In this document: positions 9,124 to 17,038 of the stretch, piece after piece | Layout of the letters: each line of letters starts with the position of its first letter | Numbering within the stretch: the first letter of the stretch is position 1 | NCBI RefSeq assembly: GCF_020832205.1 | Contig: NZ_JAFIFD010000048.1 | Coordinates: 17,570-81,569, forward strand | Direction: 5' to 3' | Source: Exiguobacterium sp. | Lineage (GTDB): Bacteria > Bacillota > Bacilli > Exiguobacteriales > Exiguobacteriaceae | DNA: 64,000 bases | The notes under the pieces: generated by a model | Seen by the model: only the letters and a program-made list of their open reading frames with translations | Told to the model about the DNA's origin: nothing | Database searches by the model: none | Program-made: the position numbers and the translations under genes

Positions 9124-9996
9124 TTACGTCGCCTCCCCATAATATTGCATGAACATTTGCTCGAGTTCGTCGGCTCCGCTCGTGAGCGACTCCACTTCAA
9201 ATTGTGTCAACGTAGCGAGAAATACGTTCAGTTCTTCCGGACTTGAGATCGAGACGTCAACGTTTCGACCATCGCGTGTCCCAATGCGTGCCGCCAGCAA
9301 GCCCGCGTCGGTCTCACTTTTCAATCCAACCTGATACGTCTTCACACTTCTGCGCTTCAGTTCGTTCATCTCGGATTCAATGATGATCCGTCCGTCTCGG
9401 ATGAGTGCGGCCCGGTCACACGTCTTCTCCATCTCCGGGAAGTGGTGGGAGCTCATCAAGATGGCTTTCCCGGCCGCCTTCTCGGCGAGCACCCATTCGA
9501 CGAGCCGCTCTTGCATGAGCGGATCGAGCCCGCTCGTCGGCTCGTCCAATAAATAAACGGGAGCATCTTTCATGAAACACGTGACGATTGCTAGCTTTTG
9601 CTTCATCCCTTTTGACATTTTTCGGACTTTTAACGTCGTATCGAACGCAAAAATTTGGCGCAGGTGTGTCTCGCGCTCAAGACTCGTTTCATGCAGACGA
9701 CTAGTTAGCCGAATGATTTCTTCCCCCGTCATGTCTTGCGGGTAGTTGATCTCGCCGGGCAAGTAACCGACGTGCGCCTTGACCGTCTCGCTCTCGCGCC
9801 AACAATCGTAGCCCATAATCGTCGCTTTACCAGAATCGGCATGAAGCAGTCCCATCAAGTGACGAATCGCCGTCGATTTTCCTGCTCCGTTCGGACCAAT
9901 AAATCCAAAGACGGTGCCTCGTTCGACTGTCAACGAGACGTCAAAGATCCCGTGCGAGGCGTCGAACCGCTTCGTCAATCGCTCGATGTGAATCAT
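9124..9996 (-). CDS. ABC transporter ATP-binding protein
   Basis: 290 residues. Walker A GPNGAGKST near residue 34, signature MSKGMKQKLA near 125, Walker B VYLLDEPTSGLDP near 147 and the H-loop SSHHF near 183 are all present. The C-terminal ~75 residues are an accessory region seen in ABC-2 exporter ATPases. Partner is the adjacent permease. Upstream is GGGGGG, then an AT-rich region shared with the divergent tetR gene and containing a likely -10 (TATACT) flanked by two palindromic elements. Confidence 0.93.
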   Translation of the reverse strand: MIHIERLTKRFDASHGIFDVSLTVERGTVFGFIGPNGAGKSTAIRHLMGLLHADSGKATIMGYDCWRESETVKAHVGYLPGEINYPQDMTGEEIIRLTSRLHETSLERETHLRQIFAFDTTLKVRKMSKGMKQKLAIVTCFMKDAPVYLLDEPTSGLDPLMQERLVEWVLAEKAAGKAILMSSHHFPEMEKTCDRAALIRDGRIIIESEMNELKRRSVKTYQVGLKSETDAGLLAARIGTRDGRNVDVSISSPEELNVFLATLTQFEVESLTSGADELEQMFMQYYGEAT

Positions 9997-10011
9997 GTGT
10001 ATCCCCCCTAC

Positions 10012-10043
10012 TTTTGAAATATATGAACTTTATGATTACAAAA
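10012..10043. promoter_or_regulatory. Palindromic operator candidate, copy A
   Basis: TTTTGAAAT-N14-ATTACAAAA: nine-base arms complementary except at one position. It sits between the ABC ATPase start and the likely reverse-strand -10. A second copy lies 50 bases away, so both are probably bound by the divergent TetR regulator. Confidence 0.55.
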
Positions 10044-10061
10044 CTAGTATATCACGTTATT

Positions 10062-10094
10062 TTTTGAAATGGAAATGGTATATTGATTACAAAA
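10062..10094. promoter_or_regulatory. Palindromic operator candidate, copy B
   Basis: TTTTGAAAT-N15-ATTACAAAA, the same arms as copy A with a spacer one base longer. It overlaps a possible forward -10 (TATATT) for the tetR gene, consistent with autoregulation. Confidence 0.55.
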
Positions 10095-10115
10095 TAACAG
10101 AAGTGAGGGTTGCTG

Positions 10116-10685
10116 ATGGACGGTTTCACGAAACGGACCGAGGAGAAACGCCGGGCCATTCTCGAGGCTGCTCGCACGTTGATGAAACAAGAACAGTCGC
10201 GCTTCACGATTCACGAGCTCGCGCGTGCCGCCTCTGTCTCCCCTGTCTCGATTTACAATTACTTCGGCTCAAAAGAGCAAGTCATCCTGCACGTCCTCAC
10301 TCGCCTGACCGAAAAAGAAATGAGTTGGATTGAGCAACGGATCGAGGCGCAAGTGCCGTTTGAAGAGTTATTGATCGACATCTTAAGACGGAAAATCGAA
10401 TCGGCCGGATTGTTCGACGATACGGTGTTGGCAATCGTCACGACCGACCCGTCGTGGCAACAACTTGCAGCCCGCGGGTACGCCGCGTTTCGAAACTTGA
10501 TCGAGTACGGCAAGATGACCGGAGCGGTCGACCCGGACATCTCGACCGACGCCTATTTACGCTACGTTCAATTGATGCAACAAGCTATCTTGTCAGACCC
10601 TAAGCTGTCGACGGCACAGATGACCGACACGATGCACGAATATTTTCATTTTTTCCTCCACGGCATCATGCGTAAAAACAACTAA
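10116..10685 (+). CDS. TetR/AcrR family transcriptional regulator
   Basis: 189 residues. The N-terminal helix-turn-helix is clear (AILEAARTLMKQ, FTIHELARAASVSPVSIYNYFGSKEQVI); the ligand-binding C-terminal domain is all helical and divergent, as usual. I start at ATG 10116, with GAGGG six bases upstream, rather than at the TTG (10110) in the track. Divergently transcribed from the ABC exporter genes across a region with two matching palindromes, so it most likely represses that exporter and itself. Confidence 0.92.
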   Translation: MDGFTKRTEEKRRAILEAARTLMKQEQSRFTIHELARAASVSPVSIYNYFGSKEQVILHVLTRLTEKEMSWIEQRIEAQVPFEELLIDILRRKIESAGLFDDTVLAIVTTDPSWQQLAARGYAAFRNLIEYGKMTGAVDPDISTDAYLRYVQLMQQAILSDPKLSTAQMTDTMHEYFHFFLHGIMRKNN

Positions 10686-10737
10686 AAAGTCGCCTTCTCC
10701 TTCTGATCCGTTCAAGAAGTGATAGGCGACTTTTTTA
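10686..10737 (+). terminator. Terminator of the tetR gene
   Basis: Stem AAAGTCGCC ... GGCGACTTT followed by TTTT, starting at the tetR stop codon. The opposite strand would also serve the convergent small gene. Confidence 0.8.
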
Positions 10738-10763
10738 TATGCCGATATCGTATGGAAATGATT

Positions 10764-11111
10764 CTACTCTTGAAGTTCAGGGGGGATGTACGAATCAACA
10801 TCCAATTCATCTCCGCAGGCGATGATCAGTTCCGAACTTTCAGGTGTCATAAAGACACCCATGCGTTGACAAACTAAGCCTTCCATCATCGGTTCAATAT
10901 GCTCGTGTCTCCCGACTTGGAAGCGGTGTGCCATCCGAACCAACTCTGTGCCGAGACCAATCATGGCATTTCGGCTCAATGAGATCATCACCTTGCTTTG
11001 CGGGCTGACGTTTACCCACGACTCATCAAATACCATGACCGTGCCTACATTATCCGCCAACTGCTCGAATTCATCATTTTCATCGTCAATCAAATCAAAT
11101 TCGTACCGCAC
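10764..11111 (-). CDS. Hypothetical 115-residue acidic protein
   Basis: Start taken at GTG 11111, which has AAAGGAAG seven bases upstream; the TTG start in the track has no ribosome binding site. The protein is acidic (LIDDENDEFEQLADN at the N-terminus, ending DVDSYIPPELQE), with a conserved-looking core MISLSRNAMIGLGTELVRMAH and GRHEHIEPM. It is soluble and has no membrane segment. The core faintly recalls small immunity-type proteins (Imm32-like), but no toxin gene is nearby and I would not assign it. It follows the oxidase gene by about 20 bases on the same strand, so the two are probably cotranscribed. Confidence 0.7.
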   Translation of the reverse strand: MRYEFDLIDDENDEFEQLADNVGTVMVFDESWVNVSPQSKVMISLSRNAMIGLGTELVRMAHRFQVGRHEHIEPMMEGLVCQRMGVFMTPESSELIIACGDELDVDSYIPPELQE

Positions 11112-11132
11112 TCGTTCACTTCCTTTCGTCAA

Positions 11133-12251
11133 TCAGCTGTCTTCCGTTTTAAACACCGAGTCCGCAATCGGATAGAGCGACATGTCGAGCTCACAGTCCC
11201 CTGTCAAGACGAGGTCGGCGAGTACTTTCCCGATGTACGGACCGACCGTCAAGCCGGACGACCCTAGACCATTTGCAACGAGCAACTGATTCGCTCCCGG
11301 CACGCGGCCGAGAATCGGAATCGAGTTCGGGGTGACCGGACGGAAGCCGACCCGCGTCTCAATCAGTTCGGCCTCGGCAAGTCCTGGTGCCGATTCGAGC
11401 CCTTTCGAGAGCACTTCATGAATCCCGACCGCTGTCGGCCGTGCGTCAAACGCCTTGCCCCGCTCGTGCGTCGATCCGATGACGATGCGCCCGTCTTCAA
11501 ATCCGAGCAAATAGCGGCGCCGCGGCGGCATGACGACCGGCCAATCGGACGCATCCGTCTGCGGTAGCTGCACGTGCACGATTTGTGCCTTCTCGCCGGA
11601 GACACGGGCCGTGTAACCAATCGGCTCCATCAACTCGGGCAACCACGCCCCACAGGCGAGCACGATCTCGTCCGCCTCATAGCGGACACCGTCACATTCC
11701 ACATGATATCCGTCCGTTTCAACGAGAACGGCAGAACCGTCAATCAAGGTGACACCTCGTTTCACGGCCACCCGCTCCAGGGCCGCTCTCAACTTCTCTC
11801 CATCGACGCGAGCCCCGCCTTCAACGAGGAGGGCGTCGTACTCATCAGACAACGGGGGGAATCGTGTTTTCGCTTCTTCAGCCGTCATCCGGGTCAAGTC
11901 ACCGATTTCCGGTGCTTCTTCCCGGCGCAGCGCCGTCCGTTCGAGCATCTCGTTCAACTTCTTATCTTCATGTAAAGCGAGCGTGCCGACACGTTTGTAG
12001 CCGGTCTCTGTCTCGCCTTCTCGCTTCAAGTCGTCGACGATGGTCGCATAGTAGCGGGCACCGCCTTTAGCGAGCGCATACCACGCCTTGTTGCGGCGCT
12101 GGGCGATCCACGGGCAGACGATGCCTGCCGCGGCGTCGGTCGCCCGTCCGACTTCTTTTCTGTCAATGACGGTGACATCGGCTTTGCCCGCCAAATGATA
12201 TGCGGCCGAGATACCGACGATCCCGGAACCGATGATGACTACTTTCTTCAT
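11133..12251 (-). CDS. FAD-dependent amine/amino-acid oxidoreductase (DadA/glycine-oxidase type)
   Basis: About 372 residues from ATG 12251, preceded by GAGGG; the track start is an upstream TTG. N-terminal FAD-binding motif VVIIGSGIVGISAAYHLA, then the DAO-family substrate domain and a C-terminal FAD segment VANGLGSSGLTVGPYIGKVLA. Family members oxidise D-amino acids, glycine, sarcosine or thiazole precursors; which one cannot be told from sequence. No thiamine genes are adjacent, which argues against ThiO. Paired with the small acidic protein downstream. Confidence 0.85.
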   Translation of the reverse strand: MKKVVIIGSGIVGISAAYHLAGKADVTVIDRKEVGRATDAAAGIVCPWIAQRRNKAWYALAKGGARYYATIVDDLKREGETETGYKRVGTLALHEDKKLNEMLERTALRREEAPEIGDLTRMTAEEAKTRFPPLSDEYDALLVEGGARVDGEKLRAALERVAVKRGVTLIDGSAVLVETDGYHVECDGVRYEADEIVLACGAWLPELMEPIGYTARVSGEKAQIVHVQLPQTDASDWPVVMPPRRRYLLGFEDGRIVIGSTHERGKAFDARPTAVGIHEVLSKGLESAPGLAEAELIETRVGFRPVTPNSIPILGRVPGANQLLVANGLGSSGLTVGPYIGKVLADLVLTGDCELDMSLYPIADSVFKTEDS

Positions 12252-12302
12252 ACGTTTCGCCCTCAAAAAATGAAGGCATTCACATCCTTTCCTATCTTCC
12301 TG

Positions 12303-12335
12303 AAAAAATCACCGGCCTTGTGGCCGATGATTTTT
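12303..12335 (-). terminator. Terminator of the BI-1 family gene
   Basis: Stem AAAATCATCGGCC-ACAA-GGCCGGTGATTTTTT on the reverse strand, overlapping the stop codon. Confidence 0.85.
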
Positions 12336-13068
12336 AGTCGCGCATGGCGAGTCGATACAATAAGTCGAGCAACTCGATATAGAGCCAGATGAGCGTCACG
12401 ATCAAACCGAACGCGGCCACCCACTCGAGGTGCTTCGGTGCCCGGTCTTCGACTTGGCGTGCGATGTAATCGAAGTCGAGGACGAGCGCGAGCGACGCGA
12501 TGATGACGATCACGAACTGGACTCCGATTGCGAGCGGTGATGAACCCGTCATGAACGGTAGCCCTGCTCCGAAGAAACTCATCCCGATTTGGAAGAGATA
12601 AAGGAGCATGACCGTAAAGATGGCGGCCATGATCCCAGCGCGGAACTTTTGCGTCACTTTGACGAGTCCCGTCGAGTAGACGAACCACATCGCGAAAGCG
12701 ACGACGAACGTCGTCAATACGGCACGACCGACGATGCCTGGCACCATCGCTTCAAAGAAGTACGAAATCGTCCCGACGAATACGCCTTCGACGATCCCGT
12801 AGAGCGGGGCGACGACAGGTGCCGTGTGCGGTTTGAACATGATGACGAGCGCGAGCAATAGCCCGAGGATGAGCGACCCGATCATGAGCGGGAAGAGAAG
12901 TCCTTCTCCGATGGTCGGAACGAGCGACCATGTCGCTCCTGCCGTCGCTGTGACGAGCATGAGCAACATGAAGATTTTAGACCACGTACCGGCTTTCGTC
13001 ATCGGTGCGGTCGCATAAGAAGACGTCTCCATCGATTTACGGAGAATTGGATTTGATTTAAGGTTCAA
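12334..13068 (-). CDS. Bax inhibitor-1 / YccA-like integral membrane protein
   Basis: 244 residues with seven hydrophobic segments. The C-terminal part LDFDYIARQVEDRAPKHLEWVAAFGLIVTLIWLYIELLDLL carries the aspartates and ending typical of the Bax1-I (YccA/YetJ-like) family; YetJ acts as a pH-sensitive calcium leak channel. Start is TTG at 13068 with AAAGGAG nine bases upstream; the first true ATG is 13 codons in. It stands downstream of the DJ-1/PfpI gene with a 26-base gap and may be cotranscribed. Physiological role here unknown. Confidence 0.88.
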   Translation of the reverse strand: MNLKSNPILRKSMETSSYATAPMTKAGTWSKIFMLLMLVTATAGATWSLVPTIGEGLLFPLMIGSLILGLLLALVIMFKPHTAPVVAPLYGIVEGVFVGTISYFFEAMVPGIVGRAVLTTFVVAFAMWFVYSTGLVKVTQKFRAGIMAAIFTVMLLYLFQIGMSFFGAGLPFMTGSSPLAIGVQFVIVIIASLALVLDFDYIARQVEDRAPKHLEWVAAFGLIVTLIWLYIELLDLLYRLAMRD

Positions 13069-13094
13069 CGTTCGTAAGCTCCTTTATGAGTTGT

Positions 13095-13619
13095 TCAGCG
13101 CTTCGCCATCACATCGATGAAGGCGCGCATATAATCTGGTAAATCAGGTGGACGACGACTCGAGACGATATGGCCATCGACGACGACCGGCTCGTCATGC
13201 CAGATCGCGCCTGCGTTTTCCATGTCGTCTTTAATGCCTGGCGTGCTTGTTACGTTGACACCTTTAAGAATGTCAGCGGAAATGAGCACCCAGCCGGCAT
13301 GGCAGATTTGACCGATCGGACGTTTTTGTTCATGCATATAACGGACGAACCCTTTCACCGAGTCAAACCGGCGCAATAAGTCCGGTGACCAGCCTCCTGG
13401 GACGAGCAACGCATCAAATGACGTGATGTCCACGTCTTCGAACGCGACGTCAGACTTTGCAGGCACGCCATATTTACCCGTGTAGACGTGCGCACCTTTT
13501 TCCCCGGCAAGGATGACGTTCGCGCCTTCCTCACGTAAGCGGTGAATCGGATACCACAGTTCTAAATCTTCAAAATCGTCACTGACGATTTGCAGGATAT
13601 TCATACCTTGTAATTTCAT
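13095..13619 (-). CDS. DJ-1/PfpI family protein (YfkM/general-stress-18 type)
   Basis: 174 residues from the ATG at 13619, which follows GGGAGGGG by four bases; the track start is six codons further out. Class-I amidotransferase-like fold with the nucleophile elbow GQICHAGW (C106) and an acidic patch DDFEDLE near residue 14 that supplies the conserved glutamate. Bacterial members are reported as deglycases, glyoxalases or chaperone-like stress proteins. Length and motifs are complete. Activity is inferred at family level only. Confidence 0.9.
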   Translation of the reverse strand: MKLQGMNILQIVSDDFEDLELWYPIHRLREEGANVILAGEKGAHVYTGKYGVPAKSDVAFEDVDITSFDALLVPGGWSPDLLRRFDSVKGFVRYMHEQKRPIGQICHAGWVLISADILKGVNVTSTPGIKDDMENAGAIWHDEPVVVDGHIVSSRRPPDLPDYMRAFIDVMAKR

Positions 13620-13729
13620 CGAACCCCTCCCTTTCATTGTCTTTCACAAGTATACCCTATAAGCAACGTGGCGAAAACAAAGACTATCGACGAAACGCAC
13701 GCCTATAAGCTTTACTTTTATCTGTCCAA

Positions 13730-14650
13730 TCAATCCGTTCGCGTCACTGTCACGATGACGTTTCCGACTTTCCCGCCCGCATCAACGTAGCGATGGGCCG
13801 AGGCGATGTCCTCGAGCGGATATATCGAGTCAATGACGGCTCTCACATGTCCCGATTCGAACAGTTCGTTCAGGAAAGTCAGGTCCTCTTTCCGTTCACT
13901 AGAGACACCTTGACCAGCTACGGAACTAAACTTTCCGTGGTCACTCATATGCTTACGGGCCATCCGTTTATCGATTTTACCGGCCGCATCAAACACGGCG
14001 TCATACATAGTCAAGTCGTTATCGTATCCTGCTTTTGTATGATCGACCACAACGTCTGCCCCCAAACTTCTCACGAGTTCGAAATTCCGCTCCCTACAGA
14101 CAGCCGTCACGTGGGCCCCGTAATATTTCGCGATTTGAACGGCCATTGAACCGACTGCACCGGAAGCCCCGTAAATCAATACGGTCTTCGCTTGTTCGAT
14201 GCTCACTTTACGCAAAAAATGAAGGGCTGTCGTCCCGCCGAACGGTAGGTATGCCGCTTCGACATAGCTAGCGTTTTGAGGCATGAGCTCAACACACTTA
14301 CTCTCTTTGACACACGCGTATTCGGCGTATCCTCCGAATCGCATCCCGGTCAACGCATAGACGCGGTCTCCGACCTTGAAGTGCTCGACGCGTCTGCCCG
14401 TCTCAACGACTTCCCCTGCCAAGACGACACCTAAGATCGGCTGTCGCGGCGCCTTGAAACCTATGACGACCCGCATCGGAAGCTTACCGACTGCCGGCAC
14501 ATCGAGTGCTCGTAGGCGGCGGTCCCCTGAATGGACGGCCGTGGTATGGACTTTAATCAACAAATCAAAGTCTTTTGGCACAGGCTTGTCCACCACTTGA
14601 AGCTGTAGCACATCCGGCGGCCCATATGCGGTACAAATCACTGCTCTCAT
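13730..14650 (-). CDS. NAD(P)-dependent MDR family dehydrogenase / quinone oxidoreductase
   Basis: 306 residues from ATG 14650, preceded by AAGGAGGG. N-terminal GroES-like domain (HTTAVHSGDRRLRALD, VGDRVYALTG), then a Rossmann domain with IYGASGAVGSMAVQIAKYYGA. No structural zinc cysteine cluster is visible, which places it among zinc-free quinone oxidoreductase-type members of the medium-chain family. Ends IVTVTRTD. Substrate unknown. It lies alone on its strand facing the S51-like peptidase gene. Confidence 0.9.
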   Translation of the reverse strand: MRAVICTAYGPPDVLQLQVVDKPVPKDFDLLIKVHTTAVHSGDRRLRALDVPAVGKLPMRVVIGFKAPRQPILGVVLAGEVVETGRRVEHFKVGDRVYALTGMRFGGYAEYACVKESKCVELMPQNASYVEAAYLPFGGTTALHFLRKVSIEQAKTVLIYGASGAVGSMAVQIAKYYGAHVTAVCRERNFELVRSLGADVVVDHTKAGYDNDLTMYDAVFDAAGKIDKRMARKHMSDHGKFSSVAGQGVSSERKEDLTFLNELFESGHVRAVIDSIYPLEDIASAHRYVDAGGKVGNVIVTVTRTD

Positions 14651-14742
14651 TGTAACCCTCCTTTTCGTGCCTGAAGTTGTTACTAATGAATTCACCGTTT
14701 CAACAAAAGATAATCAAATGAAAAAGTCACCTCGTTCACAGG

Positions 14743-14886
14743 ATGTCATTACTTATGAAACGAGCTGAGGAATATGAACGATTGCTGAAAGAAAAGCTGT
14801 TGATTCGAAGGGCCGCCCCTATTCCTCTCGATAAAGAGTATTCATATTACTTTTGGAAAAGATTCCAACTTAATCGGGTACAATAA
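14743..14886 (+). CDS. Possible 47-residue protein
   Basis: Reads MSLLMKRAEEYERLLKEKLL, then a basic and aromatic tail ending FWKRFQLNRVQ and stop; too short for the ORF track. The ribosome binding site is poor (CAGG just before the first ATG, eleven bases before the ATG at codon 5). The N-terminal half is an amphipathic helix. No family recognised. It occupies most of the 273-base gap before the peptidase gene. It may be a remnant or chance frame; a six-base inverted repeat TTGGAA-AAGA-TTCCAA lies near its end. Confidence 0.3.
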   Translation: MSLLMKRAEEYERLLKEKLLIRRAAPIPLDKEYSYYFWKRFQLNRVQ

Positions 14887-14923
14887 GATTGATGCCTCAA
14901 TCAACTATTGAAGGAGACTTAAT

Positions 14924-15610
14924 ATGACTACGTACTACTATCTAGGCTGGTTCAACAATTTCTTCCCAAAAGATTTGGCACATGCATTATCTCGAGATAC
15001 GACGACTCGTCATTCGCTCGTGATGATCAGCTCGAATCCTGCCTCCAGTTCGGTAAATGGCTTCACCGAACTGTCTTGGTTAGAGGATGCGGGAATTTTT
15101 TTTGACGAGTACCATCTAATCAATTATGAAGTGGAGCAGGAAGAGGCTAAACGCCGGATTAGTGATGCTTCGGCGATTTTCTTATTAGGTGGGGACACTG
15201 TAAAACAAAACTCGTTTTTATATGAGTACGATTTATTAGAGTTGATTCAATCTAATGGTGGTATTGTCATCGGAGCCAGTGCAGGCGCTATCAATATGTC
15301 TTCGAAATGGGTTTGCTCCCCAAACTTAGGTCATTTGACTTCCGCAACAACGATTTACAACGGCCTGGCATTTCATAACTTTTCCGTTCTCTCCCACTTC
15401 GATCTGGAACACAATATGGATGTAGTCAAACAAGAACTCGCCCTTTTATCCGATGAGTTGCCGGTTTTTGTGTCCAACAAAGACTGTGCGATTCGGGTTC
15501 AAGAAAATAGAATTGAGATTTTTGGAGATGTGTATCTATACTCTCAACAAAACATGACGAAGCTAACTGAGCGCGTCCATTCCGTCACGGACTTCCCATC
15601 CCCGCTCTAA
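14924..15610 (+). CDS. Peptidase E-like / type 1 glutamine amidotransferase-like protein (S51 fold)
   Basis: 228 residues. FLLGGDTVKQN followed by IVIGASAGAINMSSKWV is the S51 signature, with the GASAG serine as nucleophile. Related enzymes cleave Asp-X dipeptides (PepE) or cyanophycin, but many Firmicute members are uncharacterised. GAAGGAG lies upstream at good spacing. The codon choice looks more AT-rich than its neighbours (many TTA, AAT, GAA), which may mean later acquisition; that is an impression, not a calculation. Monocistronic by position. Confidence 0.82.
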   Translation: MTTYYYLGWFNNFFPKDLAHALSRDTTTRHSLVMISSNPASSSVNGFTELSWLEDAGIFFDEYHLINYEVEQEEAKRRISDASAIFLLGGDTVKQNSFLYEYDLLELIQSNGGIVIGASAGAINMSSKWVCSPNLGHLTSATTIYNGLAFHNFSVLSHFDLEHNMDVVKQELALLSDELPVFVSNKDCAIRVQENRIEIFGDVYLYSQQNMTKLTERVHSVTDFPSPL

Positions 15611-15693
15611 AATACGTTTGCTCAAGAAAGCGACGTACTTCCAGACAATAAATCTGTATATAGAAATCGTAACGTTTTGTCATCAATATATTG

Positions 15694-15702
15694 TGTTATA
15701 AT
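15694..15702 (+). promoter_or_regulatory. Extended -10 promoter of thyA-dfrA
   Basis: TGTTATAAT is a consensus extended -10 (TG-N-TATAAT). A poor -35 lies about 16 bases upstream, as allowed for extended promoters. Transcription would begin about 40 bases before thyA. Confidence 0.55.
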
Positions 15703-15748
15703 GAGTGCGACTTTTTGTTAACTTTTAACGAGAAAGGGGACTTCCCAC

Positions 15749-16543
15749 ATGAAACAATATCACGATTTATGCACCCACATCCTCGAGCACGGTGTCGTCA
15801 AAGAGGACCGGACCGGTACCGGCACGACGAGCGTATTCGGCTATCAAATGCGTTTCAACCTTCAGGACGGGTTTCCCCTCATCACGACGAAAAAACTACA
15901 TACCCGTTCGATTATCCATGAACTGCTTTGGTTCATTTCAGGCGACACGAACGTCCGTTACCTGCAAGACAATGGAGTCCGCATTTGGAACGAGTGGGCC
16001 GATGAGGACGGCAACCTCGGTCCCGTCTACGGTGCCCAGTGGCGATCGTTCCCGAAACCCGACGGCTCGAGCGTCGATCAGCTCGCGGAAGTGATTGAAC
16101 AGATCAAGACGAACCCCGATTCACGTCGCCTCGTCGTATCGGCTTGGAACCCAGGTCAACTGAAAGATATGGCGCTCCCGCCGTGCCATTTGTTGTTCCA
16201 ATTTTATGTCGCGGACGGGAAGTTATCGTGCCAGCTGTATCAACGAAGCGCTGACACGTTCCTCGGTGTCCCGTTCAATATCGCGTCTTACGCCTTGTTG
16301 ACGCATATGGTCGCGCACGTCACGAACCTTGAAGTCGGCGATTTCGTCCATACGCTCGGCGATGCGCACATCTATCATAACCACCTCGAGCAAGTGAAAC
16401 TCCAGTTGACACGTGAGCCGCGTCCGCTCCCGAAACTTAACATTTTACGGGACGTCTCATCGATCGAAGACTTCCGTTTTGAAGACTTCGAGATCGTCGA
16501 TTATGACCCGCATCCCCACATAAAAGGAGCCGTCAGCGTATGA
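15749..16543 (+). CDS. thyA: Thymidylate synthase
   Basis: 264 residues, exactly the length of the E. coli-type enzyme. Converts dUMP to dTMP using methylenetetrahydrofolate and generates dihydrofolate. Catalytic cysteine in [12 protein letters not shown], folate/dUMP segments [22 protein letters not shown] and [11 protein letters not shown]-terminal [16 protein letters not shown] upstream. The stop overlaps the dfrA start (ATGA), so the enzyme that makes dihydrofolate is coupled to the one that recycles it, as in Bacillus. Confidence 0.98.
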   Translation: MKQYHDLCTHILEHGVVKEDRTGTGTTSVFGYQMRFNLQDGFPLITTKKLHTRSIIHELLWFISGDTNVRYLQDNGVRIWNEWADEDGNLGPVYGAQWRSFPKPDGSSVDQLAEVIEQIKTNPDSRRLVVSAWNPGQLKDMALPPCHLLFQFYVADGKLSCQLYQRSADTFLGVPFNIASYALLTHMVAHVTNLEVGDFVHTLGDAHIYHNHLEQVKLQLTREPRPLPKLNILRDVSSIEDFRFEDFEIVDYDPHPHIKGAVSV

Positions 16544-17022
16544 TCATCCACGTCGTCGCCTACGGATCAAATCGGGAGATCGGAAAAGATAACGGCTTGT
16601 TATGGAACCTTCCTGACGACTTGAAACAGTTTAAAGCGATCACGACCGGCCAGACGATCGTGATGGGCCGAAAGACGTACGAATCAATCGGCCGGCCCTT
16701 GCCGAACCGACGCAACATCGTCGTCACCTCGGATGAAACGTTCCGAGCTGACGGCGTCGAAGTATGGCACGACCTCGATCGGCTCCGCAATGAAGCCACG
16801 TCTGAAGATTTCTATATCATCGGCGGAGCGACGCTGTATGAACAGACGATGCCGATCACAGACCGCTTTTATGTGACAGAAGTCGACGGGGCGTTCGAGG
16901 CGGATACGTTTTATCCGGAACTCCCTGACGTCGTGGTCACGCGCTTTCAGGCTCACCCTGCCGACGACCGCCACGCGTACAGCTTCACCTTTTATCAATA
17001 CGACAAAAAAGACATCGATTGA
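16540..17022 (+). CDS. dfrA: Dihydrofolate reductase
   Basis: 160 residues. Reduces dihydrofolate to tetrahydrofolate with NADPH. Characteristic segments [27 protein letters not shown] (with the active-site Asp), [17 protein letters not shown], and [12 protein letters not shown]. Four-base overlap with thyA. Normal chromosomal length; nothing suggests a plasmid resistance allele. Confidence 0.97.
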   Translation: MIIHVVAYGSNREIGKDNGLLWNLPDDLKQFKAITTGQTIVMGRKTYESIGRPLPNRRNIVVTSDETFRADGVEVWHDLDRLRNEATSEDFYIIGGATLYEQTMPITDRFYVTEVDGAFEADTFYPELPDVVVTRFQAHPADDRHAYSFTFYQYDKKDID

Positions 17023-17038
17023 GTTCGATGTCTTTTTT
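17005..17038. terminator. Bidirectional terminator between dfrA and the GGDEF gene
   Basis: AAAAAAGACATCGA-N6-TCGATGTCTTTTTT spans the dfrA 3' end and the stop of the convergent gene; perfect stem with T-runs on both strands. Confidence 0.88.

Noticed and set aside
10764-11111. Toxin-immunity module
   Set aside because: A faint likeness of the small acidic protein to immunity proteins, but no toxin or secretion gene is near; kept as hypothetical.
12263-12688. Arg/His-rich 141-residue reverse ORF
   Set aside because: Same-strand, other-frame shadow of the BI-1 family gene.
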